Of a stretch of 64,000 nt of DNA, positions 8,345 through 18,148 are shown piece by piece. The translations under genes were made by a program, and so were the position numbers. This stretch comes from Liquorilactobacillus oeni DSM 19972 (GTDB lineage Bacteria > Bacillota > Bacilli > Lactobacillales > Lactobacillaceae): positions 673,336 to 737,335 of the forward strand of contig NZ_AZEH01000039.1 in NCBI RefSeq assembly GCF_001436275.1, written 5' to 3'. Position 1 is the stretch's first letter, and each line of letters starts with the position of its first letter. The notes below the pieces were generated by a model, which searched no databases, was not told the DNA's origin, and worked only from the letters and a program-made list of their open reading frames with translations.

Positions 8345-9463
8345 TTATATCATCGTACGCCTAATACTTAAACCGACTCCCTTTGGTGCCCAGCCCGCAA
8401 CTGCCACTTCGGCCGGCACAGTAATCCAGCCTAGACCAGCAAATACAAGATCACTTTTTTGAGAGGCTTTGAATTCAAAACGTTCTAAAGAAGGCAGTTC
8501 TGCCGCTTTCTCTCCAGATGGCGGCTGCAATAATTCCCCTGCGTGTCTGTCATAAAATGCTTCTGCATTTTCTGTTTTTGTTCTGTGAAGCATTAAATTA
8601 TTATCAGCATAAACAACTATTCCAGTCTTCTTTCCAGCAAGATAATCAAAACGGGCTAAAGCTCCCAAGAAAATTGTCTGTCCAGCATCAAGCTGGTATA
8701 CTCGGGGTTTAACTTCTTTTTGTGGTGAAACAATTGCGAGATCTTCTGCACTGAGATAATGTGCCATTTGCTGACTATGAATTATTCCAGGTGTGTCTAT
8801 CATGAATCGATCATCATCTAATGGAATTTCAATCTTGTCAAGAGTAGTTCCTGGAAAACGCGAAGTAGTTATTAACTCAGAAACTCCCAATTGTTGCTTA
8901 ATAATCTGGTTAATCAAAGTTGATTTCCCAACGTTCGTTACTCCAACAACATAAACGTCTCTACCGTGACGATATTTTTCAATAGTCTGCATCAGATCAT
9001 CGAGAGCATAGCTTTTCTTTGCACTTACTAGGGAAACTGCCACTGGCCGCAGTCCCATTTTATTTGCCTCCTGGCGAAGCCAATCACGCAGCTTTGAACG
9101 TTTTAAAGACTTGGGAAGAAGATCTTCCTTATTGCCAACCATCAGAATCGGATTGTTGCCGACAAAACGTTGCAACCCAGGTATAATTGAACCATTAAAA
9201 TCAAAAACATCAACTACATTCACAACTAAAGCATCTGTTTCTCCAATTTGAGATAAAACTCGTAAAAAGTCGTCATCCGTAAGTTCAACATCTGAAACCT
9301 CATTATAGTGACGCAAGCGAAAACAACGTCTGCAATATAATTCCTTATTAGTATCCCTTTTTTTAAGCGCAGCAGCAGGTACATACCCCGATGCACCTTG
9401 ATCCTTACTTTGAAGCAGTGCACCGCAACCAACGCAGTACAATTTTTCTGATTTTTCAATCAT
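8345..9463 (-). CDS. yqeH: Ribosome biogenesis GTPase YqeH
   Basis: Circularly permuted GTPase needed for 30S assembly. An N-terminal zinc finger (Cys10, Cys13, Cys44, Cys47) is followed by G4 NKED (111-114), then G1 GVTNVGKS (174-181) and G3 DTPG (about 219), the order that defines the permuted family. Length is 372 residues. The ATG overlaps the end of yqeG by 8 bases and GGGGG lies upstream within yqeG, so translation is coupled. Confidence 0.96.
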   Translation of the reverse strand: MIEKSEKLYCVGCGALLQSKDQGASGYVPAAALKKRDTNKELYCRRCFRLRHYNEVSDVELTDDDFLRVLSQIGETDALVVNVVDVFDFNGSIIPGLQRFVGNNPILMVGNKEDLLPKSLKRSKLRDWLRQEANKMGLRPVAVSLVSAKKSYALDDLMQTIEKYRHGRDVYVVGVTNVGKSTLINQIIKQQLGVSELITTSRFPGTTLDKIEIPLDDDRFMIDTPGIIHSQQMAHYLSAEDLAIVSPQKEVKPRVYQLDAGQTIFLGALARFDYLAGKKTGIVVYADNNLMLHRTKTENAEAFYDRHAGELLQPPSGEKAAELPSLERFEFKASQKSDLVFAGLGWITVPAEVAVAGWAPKGVGLSIRRTMI

Positions 9464-9986
9464 CTAGAGAATGCCCCCATGCTTTTATCTCATTATTTTT
9501 TTTAAGATGCTTCTTGATTATTCTTTCAAAGAAACGATTTATTTTAGTATTCCAAGCATCAGTTTCAACAATTGGTTTAACTAAAACACTTCTGATATTA
9601 GCAGCATTTGCAGCTGCGATGTCTGTAACCAGCTGGTCGCCAACAAGAATAATTTCACTGTCTTTTAATTTTAGTCTTTTTTTTGCTTTATTAATTCCAC
9701 GAGAAAAAGGCTTGAGTGCTCTTGAAATATAAGGCAAGCCAAATGGCTCCATTGCCTTAGCCACTCTTTTTTTGCTGTTATTCGAAACTACGATTATTGG
9801 AATTGACTCTGCTTGCATAATATCAAGCCACCTTCTCAATTCAGGAGTTCCTTCAGGATTATTCCAAGCAATTAAGGTATTATCAAGGTCAGTCAGGATA
9901 ACTTTAATTCCTCTTTGCTTAATTTCAGCAGGAGTCAACTCATAGATCGAACTGAGCATCCAAGTTGGTTTGAAACATGTAAACAT
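9456..9986 (-). CDS. yqeG: YqeG family HAD-IIIA phosphatase
   Basis: A 176-residue HAD-superfamily hydrolase. The nucleophile motif DLDNTL (Asp33, Asp35) is intact; VVSNNS is motif II and VGDQLVTDI is the acidic motif. It heads the operon with yqeH. The ATG at 9986 has AGGAG nine bases upstream and gives the family N-terminus MFTCFKPTWML; a TTG at 9995 is too close to that site. Substrate is unknown; some relatives act as phosphatidylglycerophosphate phosphatases, which cannot be decided here. Confidence 0.92.
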   Translation of the reverse strand: MFTCFKPTWMLSSIYELTPAEIKQRGIKVILTDLDNTLIAWNNPEGTPELRRWLDIMQAESIPIIVVSNNSKKRVAKAMEPFGLPYISRALKPFSRGINKAKKRLKLKDSEIILVGDQLVTDIAAANAANIRSVLVKPIVETDAWNTKINRFFERIIKKHLKKNNEIKAWGHSLDD

Positions 9987-10024
9987 TAATGACAACTCCT
10001 AACAAATTACTTATCGACTCGTTA

Positions 10025-10054
10025 ATTATATGCTAAAAGGGCCCAAAATGGCAA
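10025..10054 (-). promoter_or_regulatory. Promoter of the yqe operon
   Basis: TTGCCA (10049-10054) and TATAAT (10025-10030) are separated by 18 bases on the minus strand, about 40 bases upstream of yqeG. Confidence 0.6.
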
Positions 10055-10078
10055 AAATTATCCCAGCAAACAGCCTTC

Positions 10079-10116
10079 AAAAAAAGCCTAGGACAAAAAA
10101 GACATTTGCCCTAGAC
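10079..10116 (-). terminator. Intrinsic terminator of infC-rpmI-rplT
   Basis: A nine-pair stem (GTCTAGGGC against GTCCTAGGC, including wobble pairs) is followed by seven T on the minus strand, just after the rplT stop. Confidence 0.8.
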
Positions 10117-10135
10117 CCTCTTTTCTAACCTACAA

Positions 10136-10495
10136 CTATTTTGCTAACGCCTTTTTTGCTTCTTCAACGATTGCTGTAAATGCTGTACTATCAGTAATTG
10201 CCAAATCAGCCAACATTTTACGGTTAACATCAATTTGTGCAAGCTTCAAGCCATGCATCAATTTACTATAGCTGATATCATTTATTCTAGCAGCTGCGTT
10301 GATACGTGCAATCCACAATTTGCGGAAATTAGTCTTTGTCTTACGACGATCACGGAAAGCATATTGGTAAGACTTCATTACCTGCTGCTTAGCAACCTTA
10401 AACTGAATATGTTTTGAACCGCGATATCCCTTTGCTAACTTGATCATTCTCTTACGACGTTGACGCGTAACTGTTCCACCCTTAACACGTGGCAT
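10136..10495 (-). CDS. rplT: 50S ribosomal protein L20
   Basis: This 119-residue L20 starts with the canonical MPRVKGG. L20 is an early 23S rRNA binder and, in Firmicutes, the autogenous repressor of its own operon through the infC leader, which is visible here at 11349-11509. GGGAGG precedes the ATG. It is the last gene of infC-rpmI-rplT and is followed by an intrinsic terminator. All family regions are intact. Confidence 0.98.
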   Translation of the reverse strand: MPRVKGGTVTRQRRKRMIKLAKGYRGSKHIQFKVAKQQVMKSYQYAFRDRRKTKTNFRKLWIARINAAARINDISYSKLMHGLKLAQIDVNRKMLADLAITDSTAFTAIVEEAKKALAK

Positions 10496-10602
10496 GAAAA
10501 TTCCTCCCTTATCTTACAAGAAGCGCTTTAAAATAACACTTGCTTGCATACCAAGCCTTCATTTTAGGCTCTCATCAAAATTAATCGAAAAGCAAACAAA
10601 AA

Positions 10603-10803
10603 TTATTTAACTTGAGATAACATTTGCTTGATCCGTTTCATATCCGAACTAGACACCATCGATGCCTTACGTAATTGACGACGCTGTTTTTTCGTCTTTC
10701 CATGAAAGCGGTGGCTTGTATAAGCATTAGCACGCTTCAATCCGCCATTTCCTGTTCGCTTAAAACGTTTTACTGATGCACGATGTGTTTTTTGTTTTGG
10801 CAT
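10603..10803 (-). CDS. rpmI: 50S ribosomal protein L35
   Basis: A 66-residue, very basic ribosomal protein starting [18 protein letters not shown], the standard L35 N-terminus. AGGAGGA lies before the ATG. It lies 32 bases after infC and is followed by a 107-base spacer, containing a small AGCCT/AGGCT hairpin, before rplT. Confidence 0.98.
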   Translation of the reverse strand: MPKQKTHRASVKRFKRTGNGGLKRANAYTSHRFHGKTKKQRRQLRKASMVSSSDMKRIKQMLSQVK

Positions 10804-10835
10804 AATACTCTTCCTCCTAATGTTAAAAAGCCTGT

Positions 10836-11348
10836 TTATTCAGCTTTAGGCGCTAACATCATAAACATGCTGCGTCCATCCATCTTTGCTCTTGATTCAA
10901 CAGAAGCTACATCTTCTGTTGCCTTTGCAAACCGGTTCAAGACATCGTAACCAATCTCTTTATGCGTGATTGCACGACCCTTAAAACGAATGGAAACTTT
11001 GACCTTATCTCCCTTTGAAAGGAACTTACGTGCATTTTTCATCTTAGTATTGAAATCATTTACATCAATAGTAGGACTCAAACGTACTTCCTTAACATTA
11101 ACAATCTTTTGATTCTTTCTTGCTTCACGCTGTTTCTTTTGCAGCTCAAAACGATACTTTCCATAATCCATGACTCTGGCAACAGGTGGTTTAGCTTTTG
11201 GTGCAACTAAAACGAGATCAAGACTAGCCTGTTCTGCTAACCGTAGTGCTTCTTGTTTGGTTTTTACCCCAAGCTGGGAACCATCACTGGCAATTAACCG
11301 CACTTCACGTGCTCGAATGCCTTCGTTTACCATTTTATCAACTGCTAT
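10836..11348 (-). CDS. infC: Translation initiation factor IF-3, probable AUA start
   Basis: IF-3 prevents premature subunit joining and checks start-codon pairing. The conserved core [13 protein letters not shown] and the C-terminal [13 protein letters not shown] segments are present. The first ATG (11333) lies 23 bases from the ribosome site and would delete the usual N-terminal residues. ATA at 11348, five codons upstream, lies 8 bases after GGAGGT and restores the family length (170 residues). A non-canonical start is the known IF-3 self-control device, as with AUU in Escherichia coli. Confidence 0.93.
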   Translation of the reverse strand: MAVDKMVNEGIRAREVRLIASDGSQLGVKTKQEALRLAEQASLDLVLVAPKAKPPVARVMDYGKYRFELQKKQREARKNQKIVNVKEVRLSPTIDVNDFNTKMKNARKFLSKGDKVKVSIRFKGRAITHKEIGYDVLNRFAKATEDVASVESRAKMDGRSMFMMLAPKAE

Positions 11349-11509
11349 GGTATTTCACCTCCATTAAATTTAAGAGAAAATACAGAAAAAGCGGGTAGTT
11401 AACAAAAACTACCCGCAAACCGTTATTTCATAATTTGAAATCAATTATTCAATGCCCGCGAACTAAAACGTCCACTAGGCGAGAAGCGGGTGCTTCTGCT
11501 TTTCTCAAC
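11349..11509 (-). promoter_or_regulatory. L20 leader (autoregulatory 5' UTR of infC-rpmI-rplT)
   Basis: The leader contains a hairpin AGAAGC/GCTTCT enclosing the ACCC loop, a downstream GCGGGC that can pair with CCCGC, and a ten-pair terminator (GCGGGTAGTT/AACTACCCGC, 11391-11416) followed by five T. This is the layout of the Firmicutes L20 leader, in which excess L20 promotes termination before infC. Confidence 0.85.
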
Positions 11510-11515
11510 CTTTAA

Positions 11516-11544
11516 AGTATAGCAATTATTACTAGAAGAGTCAA
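11516..11544 (-). promoter_or_regulatory. Promoter of infC operon
   Basis: TTGACT (11539-11544) and TATACT (11516-11521) are separated by 17 bases on the minus strand, just upstream of the L20 leader. Confidence 0.8.
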
Positions 11545-11556
11545 GAAATAATCTCT

Positions 11557-13506
11557 TTACTTGTCAGAACGACTGTAGCTTTCAATGTCAGCCAAAATTT
11601 CTTGAATAAACTTAGCAGCGGAAATTTCCACAGTTTTATCTTCCCCATGACGACGAACTGAAACCGCATTTTCAGAAACTTCTTTATCCCCAACAACTAA
11701 GATGTAAGGGATCTTATTTACTTGTGCCTGGCGAACTTTATATCCCATCTTTTCATTACGGTTATCAATTTCTACCCGGATATGATGTGCAAGTAACTGA
11801 TCACGTAGCCTATCACAGTATTCTTCATGCAAGTCATTCTTTACAGGGATGATAGTTACTTGCTGAGGTGCCAGCCAAGTTGGAAATGCGCCTTTATAAA
11901 TTTCTGTCAGGTAGGCAGTGAAACGCTCCATTGTTGAAACTATTCCACGATGAATCATAACAGGACGGTGCTCTTCACCATCAGCACCGATATAATGCAG
12001 ATCAAATTTTTCAGGTAACAAGAAATCGAGCTGAATTGTTGAGAGTGTTTCTTCTCCGCCGAGAGCTGTTTTCGTTTGTACATCAAGCTTAGGACCGTAA
12101 AAAGCAGCTTCCCCTTCAGCTTCAAAGTAATCAAGTCCTAGATCATCCATTGCTGCTTTCAACATCTTTTGAGACTTTTCCCACATCTCATCATCAGCAA
12201 AATATTTATGTGTATTTTTAGGATCGCGGTAGCTCAAGCGGAAACGGTAGTCCTTGATATCAAAATCCGCATAGACAGAAACCATGAGTTGCAGTGTTTG
12301 TTTGAATTCTTCTTCAATCTGATCTGGAGTTACAAAAGTATGACCATCATTAAGCGTCATTTCGCGCACACGTGAAAGTCCTGTTAAAGCCCCAGATTTT
12401 TCATAACGGTGCATCATTCCAAGTTCTGCAATTCGTAAAGGAAGATCTCTGTATGAACGAATATGGTGGTTATAAATCTGAATATGTGAAGGACAGTTCA
12501 TTGGCCGCAATTCAAGCATCTCTCCATCACCCATATCCATCGGCGGAAACATGTCTTCACGGTAGTGATCCCAGTGACCTGATTGTTTATACAAATCCAA
12601 GTTGGCCAATACTGGTGTGTAAACATGCTTATAGCCGCGTGAAACCTCTTTATCAATAATATAACGCTCGATTGTCCGGCGGATAGTTGCTCCTTTAGGC
12701 ATCCAGTATGGTAAACCAGCACCAACTTTAGGATCTACGAAGAAAAGATCAAGTTCATTTCCGATTACACGATGGTCTCGTTCCCGAGCTTCTTGACGTC
12801 TTTTCAATTCAGCTTCCAAGTCCTTCTGCTTGAAAAATGCTGTTCCATAAATTCTTTGCAGCATTGGATTACTTGAAGCGCCTTTCCAGTATGCACCAGC
12901 AACTGACAGAAGCTGGAAGTTTTTAACGTTACTTATTTGCGGAAGACAAACATCATTTGAAACAGCTGTAAAATTACCTAGTCTATAAACCTGTACTTTA
13001 CCATTAACAGTTTCATCTTTAACGAGTTCAGACAAGTAGCGATCGCCTGTAACAAGCTTCAAAGCATCTGCTTGTTTTAAAACTTCTCTCTTTAAAGACA
13101 AGTTTTGCTTTACAAGAGCTTTCATCCTCTGAGAAAGCTTTTCAAAATCAGTTTCTGCAACTTGTTTCTTCCCATTATCAGTGTCAATATAGAAACCATG
13201 TTCTGTTTCTTGAACCTGTCCAAAGCTTATTTCTGGATAAAGATCCTTTAATGCAGCTCCTAAAACTAAAGCAGCGGTATGCCATAAAACTGAAACGCCT
13301 TCGGGAGTCTCCTTAGTAATTATTTCCAGCTTTCCGTCTTCTTCAAGCGGCTCATCAAAGCCGATAAGCTTATCGTTAAAGTTTCCTGCTACAGCTTTTT
13401 TAGCCAAGCTTGTACTAATCGACTTTGCAATTACTTCTGTCGTTGTCCCCTTGTCGAATTCTTTAATTGCTCCATCTGGAAATTTAATTTTAACTTTTTC
13501 CGTCAT
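11557..13506 (-). CDS. thrS: Threonine--tRNA ligase
   Basis: A 649-residue class II synthetase. It has an N-terminal TGS domain (about 1-62), then the editing domain, the catalytic core and a C-terminal anticodon-binding domain. Motif 2 lies in the [19 protein letters not shown] segment. The zinc ligands are the Cys of NCPSH, the His of DGHTF and the His of MIHRG. The start [12 protein letters not shown] at 13506 follows GAGGAGG; the longer open frame reads back into the T-box terminator and is not coding. Confidence 0.97.
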   Translation of the reverse strand: MTEKVKIKFPDGAIKEFDKGTTTEVIAKSISTSLAKKAVAGNFNDKLIGFDEPLEEDGKLEIITKETPEGVSVLWHTAALVLGAALKDLYPEISFGQVQETEHGFYIDTDNGKKQVAETDFEKLSQRMKALVKQNLSLKREVLKQADALKLVTGDRYLSELVKDETVNGKVQVYRLGNFTAVSNDVCLPQISNVKNFQLLSVAGAYWKGASSNPMLQRIYGTAFFKQKDLEAELKRRQEARERDHRVIGNELDLFFVDPKVGAGLPYWMPKGATIRRTIERYIIDKEVSRGYKHVYTPVLANLDLYKQSGHWDHYREDMFPPMDMGDGEMLELRPMNCPSHIQIYNHHIRSYRDLPLRIAELGMMHRYEKSGALTGLSRVREMTLNDGHTFVTPDQIEEEFKQTLQLMVSVYADFDIKDYRFRLSYRDPKNTHKYFADDEMWEKSQKMLKAAMDDLGLDYFEAEGEAAFYGPKLDVQTKTALGGEETLSTIQLDFLLPEKFDLHYIGADGEEHRPVMIHRGIVSTMERFTAYLTEIYKGAFPTWLAPQQVTIIPVKNDLHEEYCDRLRDQLLAHHIRVEIDNRNEKMGYKVRQAQVNKIPYILVVGDKEVSENAVSVRRHGEDKTVEISAAKFIQEILADIESYSRSDK

Positions 13507-13524
13507 TTCTAAAACCTCCTCATA

Positions 13525-13760
13525 AAATAAAAAACCCCTAATGTGCCTGTTCAACACATTAGGGGCGTCAGTAACGCGGTTCCACCCAAATTTTTAAAGC
13601 TGCATTAAAACAGCTTGCTCATAACATCGTTAACGAAACAACCCGTTCCAACTTTTCATTGGAAAAATAAGTAAAAGCGGTAAGCTTAATTAACTGAACA
13701 GCTTTCAGTTAATGCTGTTCATCCCTTTAATTATAAGCACTTTAACTTTCACAACTAACA
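13525..13760 (-). promoter_or_regulatory. T-box leader of thrS (tRNA-Thr-sensing)
   Basis: The invariant T-box TGGAACCGCG lies at 13575-13584. It is followed by an 11-pair terminator (CCCCTAATGTG/CACATTAGGGG, 13535-13565) and a T run. Upstream sequence forms the long stem I. A plausible ACC specifier codon sits at 13679-13681, consistent with threonine. Uncharged tRNA-Thr would stabilise the antiterminator and switch thrS on. Confidence 0.93.
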
Positions 13761-13766
13761 TCTAAT

Positions 13767-13795
13767 ATTAAACCACTATCTTTTTATGATTTCAA
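13767..13795 (-). promoter_or_regulatory. Promoter of the thrS T-box transcript
   Basis: TTGAAA (13790-13795) and TTTAAT (13767-13772) are separated by 17 bases on the minus strand. Confidence 0.6.
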
Positions 13796-13810
13796 GACCA
13801 ACTTTATCTA

Positions 13811-14734
13811 TCAAGATAACCTTCGATTTCTGCCAATGACCGTATATTCCTTAGCAAGAAAGCGAATTCTTTCCATGATGCGCCGCGCTTTAAGTGGCTC
13901 GGCCTCTCCCCTATTGTTGATTGTCAAATACTGATCCTGCAGTTCTTTCATAGACAAGTTTGAACTAAAAAAAGTAGGCAGTTCCTCTTGCATACGATAT
14001 TGCAGAATCACTCCCAAAACATCATCTCGCAACCAACTAGAAAGCTGATCTGCTCCTAAATCATCCAGCATTAAAACAGGAGCTTTTTTAACACTTTCAA
14101 TCATCGTAAGTGTGCCCCCATCGCTGATTGCATTTTTTATTTCAACAGCAAAAGAAGGAAAATGAAGAAGCGTGGAATGAAAACCCTCTTCTGCCAAACC
14201 GTTTGCAATTGCTCCTAGCAAAAATGTTTTCCCAACACCAAAACTTCCCTGCAAATACATTCCTTGGATAAACTTTCGAGGATCAGTAATATACTCCTCA
14301 ATAAAATTGCCTGCTGCAGCTGCAACTTCTTCGCGTCCATTCAGATCATAATCAGATAACTGTGCAGCTTTAATTGCTTTAGGCATATTAAGCGAATGAA
14401 CACGTGAACGTATCTCCTGTTGTTTTTTTGAAGCTAAAAGCTGCTCACTGGGAACATATGCCACTTCAATAAGATGGTTATTCAAGACCAGTTTCGGTTT
14501 ATAACCTGGTACCGGCACTTCTTCCCCTTTTTCCAATCTCTTCTTAACAGTTACAAATTCATAAACTTTGCTTGCGCTGCGTAAAAGCTCGCTTTTTGAT
14601 AACTGTTCTTTATTTTCATTAAGAAACTGCTTAACTTCCTGATCAGCAAAAGCTTCCCGAATAAGCTGCTGATAGTCCTTTGCCCAATTATTTTTCTTCA
14701 GCTGTTGTGAAAATTCATCCCCTACATTCTTCAT
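13811..14734 (-). CDS. dnaI: Primosomal protein DnaI (helicase loader)
   Basis: AAA+ ATPase that loads the replicative helicase with DnaB (Firmicutes) at origin and restart sites. Walker A GSFGVGKT is at 163-170 and Walker B VLMLDDLGAD near 213-220. At 307 residues it has normal length. The N-terminal helicase-binding region contains no cysteines, so the zinc site described for the Bacillus subtilis protein appears absent. AGGAGG precedes the ATG; dnaB is directly upstream. Confidence 0.95.
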   Translation of the reverse strand: MKNVGDEFSQQLKKNNWAKDYQQLIREAFADQEVKQFLNENKEQLSKSELLRSASKVYEFVTVKKRLEKGEEVPVPGYKPKLVLNNHLIEVAYVPSEQLLASKKQQEIRSRVHSLNMPKAIKAAQLSDYDLNGREEVAAAAGNFIEEYITDPRKFIQGMYLQGSFGVGKTFLLGAIANGLAEEGFHSTLLHFPSFAVEIKNAISDGGTLTMIESVKKAPVLMLDDLGADQLSSWLRDDVLGVILQYRMQEELPTFFSSNLSMKELQDQYLTINNRGEAEPLKARRIMERIRFLAKEYTVIGRNRRLS

Positions 14735-14774
14735 TTTTTCGCCTCCTTCATTTTTCAGTAATTGCCTGAATTAC

Positions 14775-16139
14775 TTACATTTTTTTCTTGAACCTACTTA
14801 ACCGTTTTTTTAGTTTTTGACGATCTTCATCACTAAATTTAGATTGCTGTGTTAAATCAGCTCCATCTTTTGCCCAATCCGGCAGCGTTTCTTTTTGAAT
14901 GATTTTAGGCTGCCTTCTTCTCATATTTTGCGGTCCAGACACCTTTCTTTGTTTTCTCTGCATATTGAAGTTGCGAACTTGACTCATTGCCTGTTCTGGT
15001 GTGGTAATTCCCTTTTGCTCCCAATCAGAAATCACCGCTTCAAAAAAGTTACGATTTAACAATGTCATTTCTCTGTCTATCATCATGTAATGAATCAAAA
15101 TATTGATCATTGCAGGATAAAACGTGTTTTTTTGTGCTGCTGTTTCTAAAGTATGCAACTCTGAAGCAGTTGCAGAACTGCCCTTTTCTTCTTTTAAAAC
15201 CTGCAAAAAATCTGCAGGCGTATACGCTTTACAGGCCTTTAAAAGGCTGATATCTTCTTTATTAAGGAACTGTTCTTTCTTTGATTTATCAACATCCACT
15301 TGTTGAAAATCTTTTTTTATCTTCTTATCGCCTTTTAAAGACCGTTTACTTTGCTGAGCGAGTCTTTGAAAAAGTTCAAAATCAACTTTATTAGTTCCTA
15401 CATCAGCAGACTGTTCCAAAAGGCTGATGAGCATCAATTCGTCAAAACCATAAACCATATGAGCCGCAAATAACTTTTTTTCATTGTTTAAAACTTGCTT
15501 ACTGTCAATAAATGAGTGTTCAAGCAGTGACACCATAAAACTACGGTCCAACCCGACCTCTTTCCACGTTAAGGCTGGCAGCTGTATATTTTTAGCAAGA
15601 TTCTTAGAAGCCTCAGCAGTTTGCTGAAGTGTTTGAGGTTGAATATTGAAAACATCTAGAAAATGTTTTGTAGTTTCTACAGCATGCTGATGTTTGAATT
15701 CAGTATTAAAGAAGTAATGATAGAGTTCTTGAAACTGTCGTTCCCCTACAGTCTCTAATAAAAGTGTTCTTAATAAATCATCTCTGAAGAAACTTTCAGG
15801 TAGCTGCGGCGGTTGCAATTCATAAATTGCAAGTTTTCCCAGTTCATCTTTTTGCTCATAAGTGCGTAAGAGCCCACTCGCTTCAAGCTTACAGCGTGCT
15901 TCGTATAGTGTGTTAGTTCCAATGTCAAGTAATTCAAGTAAGGTTGCATGCATCCTGCGATTTGAAAGGATAACATCTTTAGACACCAGTGTTCGTAACA
16001 AGGAATATAAACTAAATGAAACTGCGCCGATAAGCGGTTGATAGAGCTTAACGGTTATCTCAGTATCACTTGCAAGCAATTTTTGATGAGAAAAAACAAT
16101 GAATCCATCTTTGGGAGAAAAGCTGTTGTTAACAATCAT
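14775..16139 (-). CDS. dnaB: Replication initiation and membrane attachment protein DnaB
   Basis: Firmicutes DnaB (not the helicase) is a 454-residue primosome component that works with DnaD and DnaI in origin and restart loading. The protein has the winged-helix N-terminal half and a C-terminal DnaB/DnaD-type helical domain, ending in a basic Lys/Arg tail. ATG at 16139 is used; TTG 16142 and GTG 16151 are close alternatives behind the same AAAGGA site. Position between nrdR and dnaI matches other Firmicutes. Confidence 0.93.
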   Translation of the reverse strand: MIVNNSFSPKDGFIVFSHQKLLASDTEITVKLYQPLIGAVSFSLYSLLRTLVSKDVILSNRRMHATLLELLDIGTNTLYEARCKLEASGLLRTYEQKDELGKLAIYELQPPQLPESFFRDDLLRTLLLETVGERQFQELYHYFFNTEFKHQHAVETTKHFLDVFNIQPQTLQQTAEASKNLAKNIQLPALTWKEVGLDRSFMVSLLEHSFIDSKQVLNNEKKLFAAHMVYGFDELMLISLLEQSADVGTNKVDFELFQRLAQQSKRSLKGDKKIKKDFQQVDVDKSKKEQFLNKEDISLLKACKAYTPADFLQVLKEEKGSSATASELHTLETAAQKNTFYPAMINILIHYMMIDREMTLLNRNFFEAVISDWEQKGITTPEQAMSQVRNFNMQRKQRKVSGPQNMRRRQPKIIQKETLPDWAKDGADLTQQSKFSDEDRQKLKKRLSRFKKKM

Positions 16140-16159
16140 CAAGCTTAACACTTCCTTTG

Positions 16160-16648
16160 TTATTCATCGGATTCATTTTCTTTTTTATTCTTTTTATCTC
16201 GTGCCATCATTTCTTTTAATTCTTTCAAAAACACCTTCATATCTTTAAACTGACGATAAACACTAGCAAAACGGATGTAAGAAATTTCATCAACATCTGC
16301 CAGCAATCCCATGACATATTCTCCAATTAATTGGCTGGAAACTTCATTTTCACCCAATGAGCGAATCTTGTTTTCGACGTCATCAACAATTCGTGTGATT
16401 TCATCCATCCCGACTGGCCTTTTTTCTGCAGCCCGAATAATTCCGCGAAGAATTTTTTCGCGATTAAATTCTTCACGTGTTCCATTTTTCTTAATGACCA
16501 AAAGCGGTGTTGCTTCTACTCTTTCAAAAGTCGTAAAACGGAAACCGCAAGCTTCACACTCGCGACGGCGTCTGATTACATGCCCACCATCTGCAGGCCG
16601 GCTATCAACAACGCGCGAACCATTATGATGGCAGCGGGGACATTTCAT
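16160..16648 (-). CDS. nrdR: Transcriptional repressor NrdR
   Basis: This 162-residue nucleotide-sensing repressor of ribonucleotide reductase genes has a zinc ribbon (Cys3, Cys6, Cys31, Cys34) followed by an ATP-cone domain. The ATG at 16648 gives the canonical MKCPRC start with GAGG eight bases upstream; the GTG nine bases earlier overlaps that site. It lies between coaE and dnaB. No NrdR box was searched beyond this window. Confidence 0.96.
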   Translation of the reverse strand: MKCPRCHHNGSRVVDSRPADGGHVIRRRRECEACGFRFTTFERVEATPLLVIKKNGTREEFNREKILRGIIRAAEKRPVGMDEITRIVDDVENKIRSLGENEVSSQLIGEYVMGLLADVDEISYIRFASVYRQFKDMKVFLKELKEMMARDKKNKKENESDE

Positions 16649-16670
16649 ATTTTTCACCTCATTAAAATCT

Positions 16671-17279
16671 CTATACTTCTTCTACAAACCCATTTACTAT
16701 AAGCCATTTTAGCACTTGTGACAGTGTTTCTTCAACTTCTTTAGTATTATCAATCACAATTTGGGAACGTTTGTTTCTCTCAAATGTGGGCAATTGAGAA
16801 GCAACCCTTTTTTTTGCTTGCTCCGAACTCAGCTTGTCACGTTCCATCAACCGTTTCATTTGAAGTGTCTTCGTTACATAAACGGTCATTACACTGTTAC
16901 AGTATTTTTCATACCCGCCTTCAAATAAAAGCGGTATATCTAAAACTAACAGCTTAACTTGCTTATTTCGATAATACTTGATTAAACAAAGTATTCTTTT
17001 GTGGATTAAAGGAGCAGTAATTGAATTTAATTTGGCAAGTTTTTGGGGGGCTGCAAAAACGATTTCTCCTAGTTTTTTACGTGCCAACTGTCCATCTTTT
17101 GCAATAACTTCAGCCCCAAAAGCTTTTTTAATTTGCTTTAACCCGCCGGTCCCCTTTTCTACGATCTGTCGCGCAACCAAGTCTCCATCTATTATTATGG
17201 CGCCCTTTTCACGCAAAAAACGGCTAACAGTTGTCTTACCAGAAGCAATCCCACCTGTTAAACCCAAAACATATGTCAC
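16671..17279 (-). CDS. coaE: Dephospho-CoA kinase CoaE
   Basis: CoaE catalyses the last step of coenzyme A synthesis, phosphorylating the 3'-hydroxyl of dephospho-CoA. The P-loop GGIASGKT lies at 9-16 of a 202-residue protein, and [12 protein letters not shown] is the conserved central segment. The gene starts with GTG one base after the mutM stop, with AGGTGAGG overlapping the end of mutM, so translation is coupled. Confidence 0.96.
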   Translation of the reverse strand: MTYVLGLTGGIASGKTTVSRFLREKGAIIIDGDLVARQIVEKGTGGLKQIKKAFGAEVIAKDGQLARKKLGEIVFAAPQKLAKLNSITAPLIHKRILCLIKYYRNKQVKLLVLDIPLLFEGGYEKYCNSVMTVYVTKTLQMKRLMERDKLSSEQAKKRVASQLPTFERNKRSQIVIDNTKEVEETLSQVLKWLIVNGFVEEV

Positions 17280-18107
17280 TTACCTCACCTTCTGACAAGC
17301 TGGACAAAAAGTTGTACCGCGTTGTCCCACAACGATTTTCTCAAGTAAGGTCCCGCAACGCTCACACGGTTGTCCTTTTTTGCCATATACGTGAAGTTGA
17401 GACTGAAAAGATCCAGCATGTCCAAAGGTATCAGTATAAGTGAAAACAGTCGTTCCTCCAGCAGCTATCGCACGCTTTAGTTCCTTAATGATTTCATCAT
17501 GCAATAAAGAAACCTCTTGTCTATCAAGATGAGATGCAGGTGTTTGCGGATTAATTTTACTATACCAGAGAACTTCATCAGTATAGATATTACCTAAACC
17601 AGCAACTAAAGTTTGGTCCAGCAATGCTGGCTTAATCATTTTTTTCTTGTGCTTTAACTTTTCAAAAAACTCTTCTTTATCAAATGAAGCAACGATGGGT
17701 TCCGGCCCCAATTTCATAAGAGCCGGCAAACCCGCAAGCTCATCAGTTCTTATCAGACGCATCCGTCCAAACTTGCGGACATCGTTATACCGTAATTGTT
17801 GCCCATTCGATAATTGAAAAACAATGTGTGTATGTTTTTCAATAGGCAGCTCAGGGCTTTCAACAAAATACTTTCCTTCCATACGCAGATGTGAAACCAT
17901 TGAAAGCCCCTTATCAAAATTAAAAAGAAGATATTTTCCACGCCGTCCAACATTTTCTAATCTATGACCGCAAAGCTCTTTTTGAAACTCATCAGGATTG
18001 CCGATTATAGTCTTGGAATAGATTATCTTGACATTTTCAATTCTTTCACCACACACTAATTTTTCAAGTCCCCGACGGACAGTTTCAACTTCGGGTAATT
18101 CCGGCAT
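17280..18107 (-). CDS. mutM: Formamidopyrimidine-DNA glycosylase
   Basis: Bifunctional glycosylase/AP lyase that removes 8-oxoguanine and Fapy lesions. After Met the mature N-terminus is PELPEVETVRRG with the catalytic Pro2 and Glu3. The C-terminal zinc finger is formed by CERC and CPAC pairs near residues 250-272. At 275 residues it is full length. It lies directly downstream of polA, forming a repair operon. Confidence 0.97.
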   Translation of the reverse strand: MPELPEVETVRRGLEKLVCGERIENVKIIYSKTIIGNPDEFQKELCGHRLENVGRRGKYLLFNFDKGLSMVSHLRMEGKYFVESPELPIEKHTHIVFQLSNGQQLRYNDVRKFGRMRLIRTDELAGLPALMKLGPEPIVASFDKEEFFEKLKHKKKMIKPALLDQTLVAGLGNIYTDEVLWYSKINPQTPASHLDRQEVSLLHDEIIKELKRAIAAGGTTVFTYTDTFGHAGSFQSQLHVYGKKGQPCERCGTLLEKIVVGQRGTTFCPACQKVR

Positions 18108-18148
18108 ACTAATTTCTTCCTTCCATCCATTACTATTTCACTATAAAT

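Noticed and set aside
13507-13557. N-terminal extension of the thrS reading frame
   Set aside because: The frame runs into the T-box terminator stem; GAGGAGG and the TGS-domain start support ATG at 13506.
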